A stretch of 64,000 nt of DNA from Flavobacterium sp. KMS (GTDB lineage: Bacteria > Bacteroidota > Bacteroidia > Flavobacteriales > Flavobacteriaceae): positions 46,584-110,583 of the forward strand of contig NZ_JSYP01000018.1 of the NCBI RefSeq assembly GCF_000813005.1, in the 5' to 3' direction. Below the pieces are notes generated by a model. That model searched no databases, had not been told where the DNA came from, and saw only the letters and a program-made list of their open reading frames with translations. The stretch's first letter is position 1, and each line of letters opens with the position of its first letter. Below are positions 34,521-43,499 of this stretch, piece after piece. Both the position numbers and the translations under genes were made by a program.

Positions 34521-35957
34521 CTAGTTTTTAACAATTGGAATTCCAAAATAGAATTCTAATATTTTAATTTTAAATATATAGTCGTACTTCGTTCTAATAA
34601 CTTCCGACTGTGCATTAGTAAGTAATGTTTGTGATTGATTAAAATCAAATGCATTCATTAATCCTACTGCAAATTTTTCTTTAGCATAATCATAGGCTCC
34701 TTGTCTTGATTCTAATGCCACAACCGATGCTTCATGTGCATTTAACGCTCCTTTTGCATCTGTAAAAGCAGTATAAACATTACGCTGTAAATCTAAGTTT
34801 TTTTGTTCTAATTCGATCTTAGATTTCTCTAAACTTACTTTTGAACGTTCTACGTTATTTCTTGCAGAGAAACCATTAAAAACTGGCACTGATAACTGGA
34901 AACCAAACGACTGTCCTTTATTATCTTTAAACTGATCCAAAATTGGCGCTGCATTTCCTAAAACTGGCGAAAAATTATTTTGCAATACACTTTGATTTGT
35001 CCCTTGTACAAAACCAATTTGCTTGGTAGGATTATTTGCATCCGGAACTGCCCCTGTAACAATATCTGAGTAACTTGCTCTGGTATTAAAATTATAAAAT
35101 GCACTTAAAGTAGGCTGATAAGCACCTCTGGCAATAGAGACATTTTTCTCTGCAATTTCCAGATTCGTTTTAGCAATTTTTAAATCTGTTCTTTCTTCTT
35201 TTGCTTTTTCATAAATTGTACTTGCCGACTGTGACAAAATAGAATTTCCATCATTTATATTGGTATCGTCAACAACATCAAAATCTTCAAATTGTTTTAG
35301 TTGTAACAACTGTGCCAAACTTAATTTAGAAATTAGCAACGTATTCTCTGCAATGATAACATTTTGTTTACCAGTTGCAACAGTAGCTTTAATATCTAAT
35401 AAATCTCCTCTTGGGATTGTTCCTGCTTTTACCAATTCGTCTGAACGTGTATATTGTTTTTCACTAATTGCAAGTTGCTCTTGTTGTACTTTTAAATTTT
35501 CTTTATTAAAAAGTACTTGCAAAAATGCATTTGCTACATTAAGAGAAATATCTTCTTGCATTTTTTGCAATTGATATTTTGATGCAACAATAGATAAATT
35601 AGCTTTACGTAATGTATTCTGATTTTGTAATCCTTTATAGATATCAACACCTACACTTGCTCCAACAGAAGAGTATTGTGTGGTTTGATTTTCAAGTAAT
35701 CCCGTTGTAATATTCTGATTTAAACCGACGTTCCAGGAGTGTGAAGCATTGGCATTTACTGTAGGCAAATAATTTCCTATAGCAGATTTTTTATCAATAG
35801 TAGCACTTCTGGTATCTAATTCCGATTGTTTAATCGAAATATTGTTATCCAATGCATACTTTACGCATTCTTCTAACGTCCATTTTTTAGATTGCGCCTG
35901 AATTGACGCTCCAAATAGCAAGACAAAAACAAAATAAATATATTTATTATTTTTCAT
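34521..35957 (-). CDS. TolC-family outer-membrane channel
   Basis: The protein has 478 residues from the ATG at 35957, with a signal peptide (KNNKYIYFVFVLLFGASIQAQ). An in-frame start 24 bp upstream is not preferred. The mature part has the OEP repeat structure: KWTLEECVKYALDNNISIKQ at the start and long helices with NVANAFLQVLFNKENLKVQQ. YNFNTRASYSD and GFQLSVPVFNGFSARNNVERSK mark the second half. It forms the trimeric exit duct. It is 6 bp before the second adaptor gene and 84 bp after the first adaptor gene. Confidence 0.93.
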   Translation of the reverse strand: MKNNKYIYFVFVLLFGASIQAQSKKWTLEECVKYALDNNISIKQSELDTRSATIDKKSAIGNYLPTVNANASHSWNVGLNQNITTGLLENQTTQYSSVGASVGVDIYKGLQNQNTLRKANLSIVASKYQLQKMQEDISLNVANAFLQVLFNKENLKVQQEQLAISEKQYTRSDELVKAGTIPRGDLLDIKATVATGKQNVIIAENTLLISKLSLAQLLQLKQFEDFDVVDDTNINDGNSILSQSASTIYEKAKEERTDLKIAKTNLEIAEKNVSIARGAYQPTLSAFYNFNTRASYSDIVTGAVPDANNPTKQIGFVQGTNQSVLQNNFSPVLGNAAPILDQFKDNKGQSFGFQLSVPVFNGFSARNNVERSKVSLEKSKIELEQKNLDLQRNVYTAFTDAKGALNAHEASVVALESRQGAYDYAKEKFAVGLMNAFDFNQSQTLLTNAQSEVIRTKYDYIFKIKILEFYFGIPIVKN

Positions 35958-36041
35958 AAACTTTGAATCAAAGCATAGCAAAGATACTATACAAATTTAA
36001 CATTCTTTAAAAACCAAAAATTCTTTTTTTCTAACTGCTAC

Positions 36042-37157
36042 TTATTTTTTCTCTTCTTCTTTTATCAAGCCTTGATTCCAAATTTTTATTTTATCTGTAG
36101 CTGTAATACCACTTTTCACCTGAACATAAATTCCATCACTAACGCCTAAAACAAGGTCTTTTCTCTGAAATTTTTGTGGCGCAGTTTCTACTTCAACATA
36201 TGGCTTTTGAGTTTTTTTATCAAATTGTACCAATGATTCTTTTATAGCCAAAACTTTTTCTGCTTTATCTAATATAATCGATGCATTTGCACTTAAACCT
36301 GCTCTAATAAATGTATCATCTCTATTTTCAAGCGACCCTTTTATTTGAAACTGAATTGCTCCATTTTCTACCACTCCTTTTGGTGCAATATAACGTAAAA
36401 TTGCATCAAATTTTTTGTTTTCTATGGCTCCAACGGTAATTTCAATTGGCATTTTTTCTTTGATTTTTCCAACTTCAGATTCATCAATTTTTCCAACAAA
36501 AATCATTCTTCCCACATCTGCCACACTTGCAATTGTAGTTCCTTCGTTAAAGTTATTACTTTCGATAACCTGATTACCTACTTTTACAGGCACATCTAGT
36601 ACCATTCCCGTTACTGTTGAACGAATTAAAGTATTAGCATAATTTCCTAATCCAGATGTAGTTCCTGTTTTTACAATATCAAAACTTTGTTTAGAAGATA
36701 AATAAGTTTGTTTTGCTTGTTTGTAAGCCACTTGTGCAGCATCAAAATCATTTGCAGAAATTACCCCTTTATCAAACAATGTTTTTTGTCTTTGATATAA
36801 TTTTTCTTGATTATCCAATGCAATCTTAGCTGTCTGAACTTGATTTTGAGTGTTACTTACATTCGAAACATTTGCAACAACTTTAATCTTAGCAATCATG
36901 TCTCCTGCTTTTATAGTCTCTCCTGCTTTTATATAAACAGCTTCAATAATTCCCGAAATATTAGGTTTGATAAGTACCTCTTCATCAGGCTGAATATTCC
37001 CTGTCGCAATTGTATTTTTAACTATCGTTTTTATCTCAGCTTTTTCTGTTTGATAAACAATTGGCGACTCTTGATTTTTTGCATACAAGTAATACAAAGC
37101 CCCGAAGAAAACTACTGCGATAAAAATTAAAACGGTTATGGTTACTCCTTTTTTCAT
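36042..37157 (-). CDS. Periplasmic adaptor (HlyD/MacA-like), first copy
   Basis: The 371-residue protein has an N-terminal anchor (VTITVLIFIAVVFFGALYYLY), lipoyl halves (ATGNIQPDEEVLIKPNISG and LIRSTVTGMVLDVPVKVGNQV), a helical hairpin (about 105-155) and a C-terminal membrane-proximal domain. It would connect the MacB-like transporter to TolC. It has a different length from the second adaptor and lacks its Lys-rich insert. It lies 40 bp after the second permease gene. Confidence 0.9.
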   Translation of the reverse strand: MKKGVTITVLIFIAVVFFGALYYLYAKNQESPIVYQTEKAEIKTIVKNTIATGNIQPDEEVLIKPNISGIIEAVYIKAGETIKAGDMIAKIKVVANVSNVSNTQNQVQTAKIALDNQEKLYQRQKTLFDKGVISANDFDAAQVAYKQAKQTYLSSKQSFDIVKTGTTSGLGNYANTLIRSTVTGMVLDVPVKVGNQVIESNNFNEGTTIASVADVGRMIFVGKIDESEVGKIKEKMPIEITVGAIENKKFDAILRYIAPKGVVENGAIQFQIKGSLENRDDTFIRAGLSANASIILDKAEKVLAIKESLVQFDKKTQKPYVEVETAPQKFQRKDLVLGVSDGIYVQVKSGITATDKIKIWNQGLIKEEEKK

Positions 37158-37197
37158 TTTGTTTTTTGTTTAATCGATTATTTTATTGATTGATAAT

Positions 37198-38469
37198 TTA
37201 TTCTGCTCGCAAAGCATCTACTGGCTTTACATTTATTGCAGTTTGTGCCGGAATAAATCCTGCCAGCAAACCTGACCCTACTAATATTAATAATGCCACA
37301 AAAACAACTCTTAAATCTACCGTTGGATTCGCAAACATCGTTTCTCCTTCTTGAGGCATCGAAGCCAATACCATATTAAGAATTGCAATAACTCCAGTTG
37401 CAACAGCAATACCTAACATTCCAGATATAATAGTTAAGAATATAGATTCCGAAAGTATTTGTCTGCGAATAGCTCCAGGTGTTGCCCCCAATGCTCTACG
37501 TATTCCTATTTCTTTGGTTCTCTCTTTTACCACGATAAGCATAATATTAGAAATTCCGATAACTCCAGAAATTAAAACTAAGGTACCTACAAAATAAGCA
37601 ATGAATGTTAAGATTGTAAACAATCCTTGCACTTGATTAAATCGTTCAAACAAATCGAAATTCCCAACTGCTCTATCATCAATAGGATTAATAGAATGCC
37701 TTTCTTTTATTATTTCTATAATCTTTGGTTTTAAATCAGTTATAGAGGCTTTATCATTTGCGGTAAGCGCCATCCATCCTACTTTATCTCCGTAATTAAA
37801 GGCTTGCTGAAAGGTAGTAAATGGCACAAATATATTTTTTTGTTCCGCTTCAGCGTTTCCATTATTTTGATTTTTAGAATAATAAACCCCTACTACCATA
37901 AAATTTACACCATTCACTTTAATGTATGTTCCTATAACTTCTTCGGCTTTTCCATAAAGTCCACTTATAACTCCTTTCCCGATAACGGCAACTTTTCTAT
38001 TTTCTTTAATATCTTGTTGGTTTATAAAACGCCCTTTTATAATATCCATAGGCTGTTGTTTAATAAGCTCAGGATAATCACCAAAAATAGTAAAAGCAGA
38101 AGTTTTTGTACCTCGAACAACATTATTAACACCATCATTAGAATCTCCTAATTGGTTACGAGGAGACACATATAATAAGTCTGGCAAAGCTTCTTTTAAA
38201 GCTGCGACATCACTATTTTTAAAATCATAACGTCGTGTTTTAGGCAATCCTTTGTAGGGTTTTGATGTAGTTTGACTCCACATAAACATGGTATTTGTTG
38301 CAATACCATCAAATCCTTTTTTAACACCATTCTCTAAACCATTTCCTGCTGCGAGTAAGATTACTAAAATAAATATTCCCCAAAACACACCAAAAGCGGT
38401 AAGCACTGTTCTAAACACATTAGCCGTTAAAGCTTCTAAAATCTCTTCCCAATTATCTCTATCAAACAT
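37198..38469 (-). CDS. MacB-like ABC transporter permease, second copy
   Basis: The 423-residue protein has the four-helix MacB layout. TM1 is near 20-42, a large periplasmic domain (about 45-275) follows, and the FtsX-type domain at the C-terminus has TM2-TM4 with ISNIMLIVVKERTKEIGIRRALGATPG. No ATP-binding domain is present; the ATPase is encoded separately upstream. It begins 2 bp after the first permease. The two are similar in their cytoplasmic loop motif but differ in the periplasmic part, so a heterodimer is likely (inference). Confidence 0.92.
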   Translation of the reverse strand: MFDRDNWEEILEALTANVFRTVLTAFGVFWGIFILVILLAAGNGLENGVKKGFDGIATNTMFMWSQTTSKPYKGLPKTRRYDFKNSDVAALKEALPDLLYVSPRNQLGDSNDGVNNVVRGTKTSAFTIFGDYPELIKQQPMDIIKGRFINQQDIKENRKVAVIGKGVISGLYGKAEEVIGTYIKVNGVNFMVVGVYYSKNQNNGNAEAEQKNIFVPFTTFQQAFNYGDKVGWMALTANDKASITDLKPKIIEIIKERHSINPIDDRAVGNFDLFERFNQVQGLFTILTFIAYFVGTLVLISGVIGISNIMLIVVKERTKEIGIRRALGATPGAIRRQILSESIFLTIISGMLGIAVATGVIAILNMVLASMPQEGETMFANPTVDLRVVFVALLILVGSGLLAGFIPAQTAINVKPVDALRAE

Positions 38470-38471
38470 AA

Positions 38472-39716
38472 TTATTCGTCTCTAAGTGCTACAATAGGTC
38501 TTATTTTTGCTGCTCTGTATGCTGGAAAAAAACCAGCCATTGCTCCCGCAAATACGAGCAAAACTAAAGTGGTCAACGCCACATTAAAATCAACTTCTGG
38601 ATTTAAAAAGAATTCACTTTTTATCATTGGCCCTACTACTTCTAGCAATAATAAACTTGCCAATAAACCAATAAAACCTGCAATTGTAGTGATAAAAATA
38701 GACTCATGTAATATCATTCCAACTATCGATATTGGCGAAGCTCCAAGTGCTTTTCTTATCCCAATTTCTTTCGTTCTTTCTTTTACTATAATTAGCATAA
38801 TATTACTAACTCCCACAACACCTGCTATTATAGTACAAATCCCTACCCACCAAAAAAACAGTCTGATATAAAGATTCAAGTCATAAACTTGTTTTGCATC
38901 TTTAACTGAGTTGTAAACCCCAATACCATTATCATCATCTGGAGCTACAACATTTTTAGTCTTTAAAAGTTGCTTTAAATCCGCAGTAAATTTTTCAGAT
39001 TCTGCCAATGCTTCTTCATATGAAGCTTTTTTGTTTAATGTAAAAAACAAATTACTTACTTTGTCACCAATTCCATAAGCTCTTTGAGTTGTAGTCATTG
39101 GCAAATAAACTCTGGTTTCCTCTCTTTCTCCAGCCGGATCAGTAAAAACTCCAACAACTTTAAAATTGATATTGTTTATAGAAATTTGTTCTCCAAGCGG
39201 GTTTTTATCCTTAAATAAGTCTGTTTTTATTTTCATCCCAATTACTGCGACTTTTTCATAATTAGCCAAATCTTTGCTATTTATGAATCTTCCCATTACA
39301 ATGGTAGCATTTTCGATTCCTAAATAATCCGGATCTACACCTCTAAACTGATAACTTGAAGATTCTTTACCATAAGTTACAGATGCACCCCAAAAATTAT
39401 AAGTTGAAGCTCGTTTATCTAACTGATTTTCAAATTTTTGAACTGATTGTGAATAATCGCTATTTCTAAACTGAATTTGTCTTCCTGGGTTTAGTCCTTT
39501 ATATTGTTTTGTAGTAACACCTGTCCAAACCTCAATAATACCTGCAGCATCACGTTCGAATTGTTTTTCGATTCCGTTCTGAAGTCCTTTACCCGCACCT
39601 AGAAGAATAACCAATATAAAAATTCCTGAAGCTACAGAAATCCCTGTAAGAAAGGTTCTTAATTTGTTTTTGGAAATTGCTTCAAATATTTCCTGCCAAC
39701 GCTCAATATTAAACAT
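38472..39716 (-). CDS. MacB-like ABC transporter permease, first copy
   Basis: The 414-residue protein has TM1 (FLTGISVASGIFILVILLG) and a periplasmic domain (about 45-270). The FtsX-type C-terminal domain carries VSNIMLIIVKERTKEIGIRKALGASP. The cytoplasmic motif matches the companion permease, but the periplasmic domain is divergent. The gene overlaps the ATPase gene by 8 bp, a sign of tight translational coupling. It belongs to the MacB/LolCDE superfamily, which extrudes or extracts substrates from the periplasmic side of the membrane rather than crossing the membrane through a pore. Confidence 0.92.
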   Translation of the reverse strand: MFNIERWQEIFEAISKNKLRTFLTGISVASGIFILVILLGAGKGLQNGIEKQFERDAAGIIEVWTGVTTKQYKGLNPGRQIQFRNSDYSQSVQKFENQLDKRASTYNFWGASVTYGKESSSYQFRGVDPDYLGIENATIVMGRFINSKDLANYEKVAVIGMKIKTDLFKDKNPLGEQISINNINFKVVGVFTDPAGEREETRVYLPMTTTQRAYGIGDKVSNLFFTLNKKASYEEALAESEKFTADLKQLLKTKNVVAPDDDNGIGVYNSVKDAKQVYDLNLYIRLFFWWVGICTIIAGVVGVSNIMLIIVKERTKEIGIRKALGASPISIVGMILHESIFITTIAGFIGLLASLLLLEVVGPMIKSEFFLNPEVDFNVALTTLVLLVFAGAMAGFFPAYRAAKIRPIVALRDE

Positions 39717-40410
39717 AAGCTGATGCTCTTACTTGTTCTACGTATTTATCATCGATAATTAGTCCATCTTTCAAGACTACATTCCTTTTACACATTGCTG
39801 CAATATCTGGCTCGTGTGTTACAATCAAAATTGTTTTTCCTTCGTCATTGATTCCCTGAATCAGTTCCATTACTTCATATGATGTTTTTGTATCCAAAGC
39901 TCCGGTTGGTTCATCTGCCAATAATACTTTAGGGTTTGAAGCCAATGCTCTGGCTATTGCCACACGCTGTTTTTGCCCTCCTGAAAGTTCGCTTGGTAAA
40001 TGGTGTGAATGCGAATCCAAACCAACTTTTTTTAAATAAGCCAAGGCAATTTCATAACGTTCTTTTCTTTTTATACCCTGATAATATAATGGCATAGCAA
40101 CATTATCTAATGCCGTTTTATAATTAATTAAATTAAAGGATTGAAAAACAAAACCTAAAAATTTATTTCTGTATCTAGATGCAATTGTTTCATTAAGATT
40201 TTTAATTGGCACATTATCCAGAATATATTCTCCTGAATCGGCTTCATCTAATATTCCTAAAATATTTAGCAATGTTGATTTTCCCGAACCAGATGACCCC
40301 ATTATAGCAACCAACTCTCCTTCTTTAATATTGAAATTAATTCCTTTCAACACATGTAATTCAGATTTTCCCATTTTATAGGATTTATGTAAGTCTTTAA
40401 TTTCAATCAT
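39709..40410 (-). CDS. ABC transporter ATP-binding protein (MacB/LolD type)
   Basis: The 233-residue ATPase has Walker A GSSGSGKS at 38-45, the signature LSGGQKQRVAIARAL and Walker B VLLADEPTGALD, all intact. MIEIKDLHKSYKMGKSELHVLKG is the standard N-terminus of this subfamily. It powers the two permeases encoded next. It is the first gene of a six-gene operon that continues with two permeases, an adaptor, TolC and a second adaptor. I saw no complete consensus promoter in the 169 bp before it. Confidence 0.95.
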   Translation of the reverse strand: MIEIKDLHKSYKMGKSELHVLKGINFNIKEGELVAIMGSSGSGKSTLLNILGILDEADSGEYILDNVPIKNLNETIASRYRNKFLGFVFQSFNLINYKTALDNVAMPLYYQGIKRKERYEIALAYLKKVGLDSHSHHLPSELSGGQKQRVAIARALASNPKVLLADEPTGALDTKTSYEVMELIQGINDEGKTILIVTHEPDIAAMCKRNVVLKDGLIIDDKYVEQVRASAYV

Positions 40411-40579
40411 GGTTTGTTAATTTTAAAACAATAATACTTATTTTGCCAAGTAATTCAATATAACGAAATGTTAATAGTTTTAACCTATTACACTAATAAG
40501 ACTAAATCTCTATCAAAATGTTACACTTTAATCTTAAAATATATTTGTTTTCTTAATTTTGCATCTTAAAAAAAATACA

Positions 40580-41989
40580 ATGAAGAAATTAATATCGTTT
40601 CTAGCCCTCTCAATAGTTATCACTTTTATAACTAGCTGTTCTTCTTCTCAAAAATTAGCAACATTAAAGCCTGAGCCCGATGATGCTAGCCCATTAATAT
40701 ACGATAACACTCCTTCATTCATAAACTTGCCTATTACCGTAAAGCTAAAAGACATTGAAAACCAAACTAATACTTTACTTACTGGTTTAATTTACGAAGA
40801 CAACAATATTGAAGATGACGATATCGAAATCAAAATATGGAAATTGGCTCCTATAAGAATTGAGAATGATCCTGCAAATCCTGACAAGAAAATCAAGACT
40901 ATTTTACCTCTAAAAGCACTTGTAAAATATCGAATCGGAACCAAACAATTAGGCGTAGAACTATATGATACTCGAGAATTTAATTTAAATGGGGTAATTA
41001 CATTAGTTAGCTCAGTGGGGCTGACCAATTGGAAATTGAACACTAAAACCGAATTAAAATCATTAGATTGGAATGAGAGCCCAACTATGAGTGTTTTTGG
41101 AAAGAATATGCCTGTAACTTATCTTATAAATCCAGCCATTTCTATTTTCAAATCAAAATTAGAAAAAAGTATCGATGCTGCAATAGAAAAGTCTATGGAC
41201 TTTAAACCAAATGTTTTGGCTGCCTTAGAAAAAATATGTACTCCATTCCAGATGAATCAAGAATATGACAGCTGGCTAAGAATTGTACCTGTCGAAATAT
41301 ATTCTTCTGACGCTAAGCTAAAAAATGATTCTTTTTTACTAGAAATGGGAATGAAATGTAATATGGAGACTATAATTGGTAAACAACCTGAAACCAAATT
41401 TAGTGCTTCTAAAATAGTTTTAAAACCAGTATCTAAAATCCCCAAGCAAATTACAGCTAATATTGCTGCTGTGTCTAGTTACAAAGACGCATCTAAAATT
41501 ATGACTAAAAATTTTGCAGGGCAAGAGTTTGGTACTGGAAGCAAAAAAATAACTGTTAAGAATGTTGAAATCTGGCACAAAGATGGTAAAATGATTATTG
41601 CCTTAGATGTCCTAGGTGCTGTAAATGGAACTTTATATCTAAATGGTTTCCCTAAATACAACCCGCAAACTAAGGAACTTTATTTTGACCAACTAGACTA
41701 TGTTCTTGATACAAAAAGCAGACTAACTCGTACTGCCAACTGGCTATTACAAGGATTTATTTTAAACAAAATGAAAGAAAGCTGCCGTTATTCTATTCAA
41801 CCTAATTTAGAAGAAGGAAAACAAAGTATGCTTAATTATCTTAAGAACTATTCGCCTATGCCTGGTGTTTATGTAAATGGGAAAATGGAAGACATAGAAT
41901 TCCAAAAAGTAGAACTGACAAATCAAGCCATTATTGCTTTTATAAAAGTTAACGGAACTGTGAATGTTTCAGTAAATGGATTGAAATAA
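40580..41989 (+). CDS. DUF4403-family lipoprotein
   Basis: The 469-residue protein starts at the ATG at 40580 (a TTG at 40559 is in frame but gives no better signal). The lipobox is in IVITFITSC (Cys20). The mature part resembles DUF4403: FINLPITVKLKDIENQTNTLLTGLIYED and SKLEKSIDAAIEKSMDFKPNV. DUF4403 proteins are thought to be lipid-binding-like envelope proteins of unknown function. It is divergent from the efflux operon and convergent, at 8 bp, with the oxidase accessory genes. Confidence 0.88.
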   Translation: MKKLISFLALSIVITFITSCSSSQKLATLKPEPDDASPLIYDNTPSFINLPITVKLKDIENQTNTLLTGLIYEDNNIEDDDIEIKIWKLAPIRIENDPANPDKKIKTILPLKALVKYRIGTKQLGVELYDTREFNLNGVITLVSSVGLTNWKLNTKTELKSLDWNESPTMSVFGKNMPVTYLINPAISIFKSKLEKSIDAAIEKSMDFKPNVLAALEKICTPFQMNQEYDSWLRIVPVEIYSSDAKLKNDSFLLEMGMKCNMETIIGKQPETKFSASKIVLKPVSKIPKQITANIAAVSSYKDASKIMTKNFAGQEFGTGSKKITVKNVEIWHKDGKMIIALDVLGAVNGTLYLNGFPKYNPQTKELYFDQLDYVLDTKSRLTRTANWLLQGFILNKMKESCRYSIQPNLEEGKQSMLNYLKNYSPMPGVYVNGKMEDIEFQKVELTNQAIIAFIKVNGTVNVSVNGLK

Positions 41990-41997
41990 ATTCTAGT

Positions 41998-42264
41998 TTA
42001 CGCGTTCTTCTTTTTAGACTGATACATTCTGAAAATCAAATAGCCAATTACAGCAACAAGTAAATAAGGAACTACCATAAGGTAAACAATTCCATCATTT
42101 ACTGCTTCAGCTTGCTTAGTATTTTCATCTCCGCCCAGAGCAGCGCGACACATTGCGCATTGTGCATTGACAGATAAATTAAAGAAAAAAATAACCAACA
42201 AGAAACTAATCTTTGCTAGTCTAGAAACACCTTGTTTCTTGTTGTTTGTATTTATATTAAACAT
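41998..42264 (-). CDS. Small secreted membrane protein with CxxC, end of the oxidase accessory cluster
   Basis: The 88-residue protein has a signal-like segment (LAKISFLLVIFFFNLSVNAQ), then CAMCRAALGGDE, and a C-terminal transmembrane helix (YLMVVPYLLVAVIGYLIF) ending in KKKNA. The CxxC right after the signal cleavage site would sit in the periplasm. Its position as the last gene after SCO and DUF420, overlapping DUF420 by 8 bp, suggests an oxidase assembly factor such as a copper or heme carrier. I do not recognise the family. Confidence 0.75.
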   Translation of the reverse strand: MFNINTNNKKQGVSRLAKISFLLVIFFFNLSVNAQCAMCRAALGGDENTKQAEAVNDGIVYLMVVPYLLVAVIGYLIFRMYQSKKKNA

Positions 42265-42796
42265 AATAAGGGGAAATCATTAAATAAACAATTACTCCGG
42301 TAATAGCAACATATAACCAAAGCGGGTATGTGATTCTTGCAATTTTTCTGTGCTTGTCAAATGTATTTGCGATTGCACGAACATACGTTATTAAAACCAA
42401 TGGAACAATTGCAATAGATAATAAAATATGTGAGATCAGAATAAAGAAATATACATATCGAATTGCACCTTCTCCACCAAATTTGGTAGAATCTGATGTC
42501 ATATGATATGCAATATACATTACCAGAAACGCTAACGAAAGTGCAATTGCCATAGTCATTAAACGTTCGTGAAGCTTACGATTTCCTTTTTTGATAGCCA
42601 TTACAGCAATAATCAAAACTAATGCTGTAATACCATTTATTGTAGCATAAATAGGCGGCAAGAAAGAAAGCGGCTCAACATTATATCCAAAATCTTTAAG
42701 TTTAACTCCAAATAAAATAGCAACTACAACTGGAATTACGATTGAAACAAGTATGATATACTTATTGTATTTTTTTTCTAATGAATTATCCTCCAT
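42257..42796 (-). CDS. DUF420-family membrane protein (CtaM-like)
   Basis: The 179-residue protein has about five transmembrane segments (IILVSIVIPVVVAILFGV, PPIYATINGITALVLIIAVMAI, ALSLAFLVMYIAYHM, FILISHILLSIAIVPLVLITY, WLYVAITGVIVYLMI). It shows the DUF420 pattern of His residues at helix ends (HERLMT, YHMTSDST, SHILLS). DUF420/CtaM is needed for heme-copper oxidase maturation in Gram-positive bacteria. It directly follows the SCO gene (1 bp) and overlaps the small CxxC gene. Confidence 0.9.
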   Translation of the reverse strand: MEDNSLEKKYNKYIILVSIVIPVVVAILFGVKLKDFGYNVEPLSFLPPIYATINGITALVLIIAVMAIKKGNRKLHERLMTMAIALSLAFLVMYIAYHMTSDSTKFGGEGAIRYVYFFILISHILLSIAIVPLVLITYVRAIANTFDKHRKIARITYPLWLYVAITGVIVYLMISPYYV

Positions 42797-42797
42797 C

Positions 42798-43487
42798 TTA
42801 CTCTTCTAATAATATATTAATGTCTTGTTGTATATCTCTAACTCCTTTTTTATCTAATCCGTCATAATAAAGAATTGGATTTCCAAAATCATCTTTACGA
42901 CAACGAATATTACCGTTTTTGTCAATCAAAGCAAATAAACCAGAATGTTCAAATCCTCCGCTTACTTTACTATTTGCTCCAGCATATAGATTAAATCCTT
43001 TATTAGATAAATCCATGATAACATTTTTATCTCCTGTCAAAAAATTCCAATTAGAAGATTTAACTCCAAGCATTTTAGCATGATCTTTTAATACTTGCGG
43101 CGTATCATGAGCAGGGTCAATAGTTATAGATACTATTCCGAAGTTAGGATTCCCGAAAAACTTTTTCTCGATTTCTAACATACTCAAATTCATCTTAGGA
43201 CAAATTGATGGACAAGTGGTAAAGAAAAACTCCAGAACATATACCTTTCCTTTATACGTTTCATTTGAAATTTTAACGTTATCCTGATTTGTTAATTCAA
43301 ATTTAGGAGCTGGTCCAATTTTTACTAATTTACCATCATCCTTCACTTCTTTTGCATTAACACTATCCAAACGACTCCCTTTTACAACAGTATCATTTTT
43401 TACTCTATCGATAATTTTAGGAATAGCATAAATACCAAAAATCAATATTATAAATGAGATTCCGATATATGATTTGTTTTTAAACAT
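42798..43487 (-). CDS. SCO1/SenC-family copper chaperone
   Basis: The 229-residue protein has an N-terminal anchor (YIGISFIILIFGIYAIPKI) and a thioredoxin fold. The copper motif is CPSIC (Cys92 and Cys96) in FFFTTCPSICPKMN. The distal copper ligand is a His near 181 in GGFEHSGLF. It delivers copper to the CuA site of subunit II of cytochrome oxidase, whose gene is not in the window. It is 12 bp downstream of the cysteine-poor SCO-like gene. Confidence 0.95.
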   Translation of the reverse strand: MFKNKSYIGISFIILIFGIYAIPKIIDRVKNDTVVKGSRLDSVNAKEVKDDGKLVKIGPAPKFELTNQDNVKISNETYKGKVYVLEFFFTTCPSICPKMNLSMLEIEKKFFGNPNFGIVSITIDPAHDTPQVLKDHAKMLGVKSSNWNFLTGDKNVIMDLSNKGFNLYAGANSKVSGGFEHSGLFALIDKNGNIRCRKDDFGNPILYYDGLDKKGVRDIQQDINILLEE

Positions 43488-43499
43488 GGCAATATAATT

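Noticed and set aside
37198..40410. LolCDE lipoprotein-release complex
   Set aside because: Two permeases and a separate ATPase resemble it, but the adaptors and TolC in the operon point to MacAB-type export.
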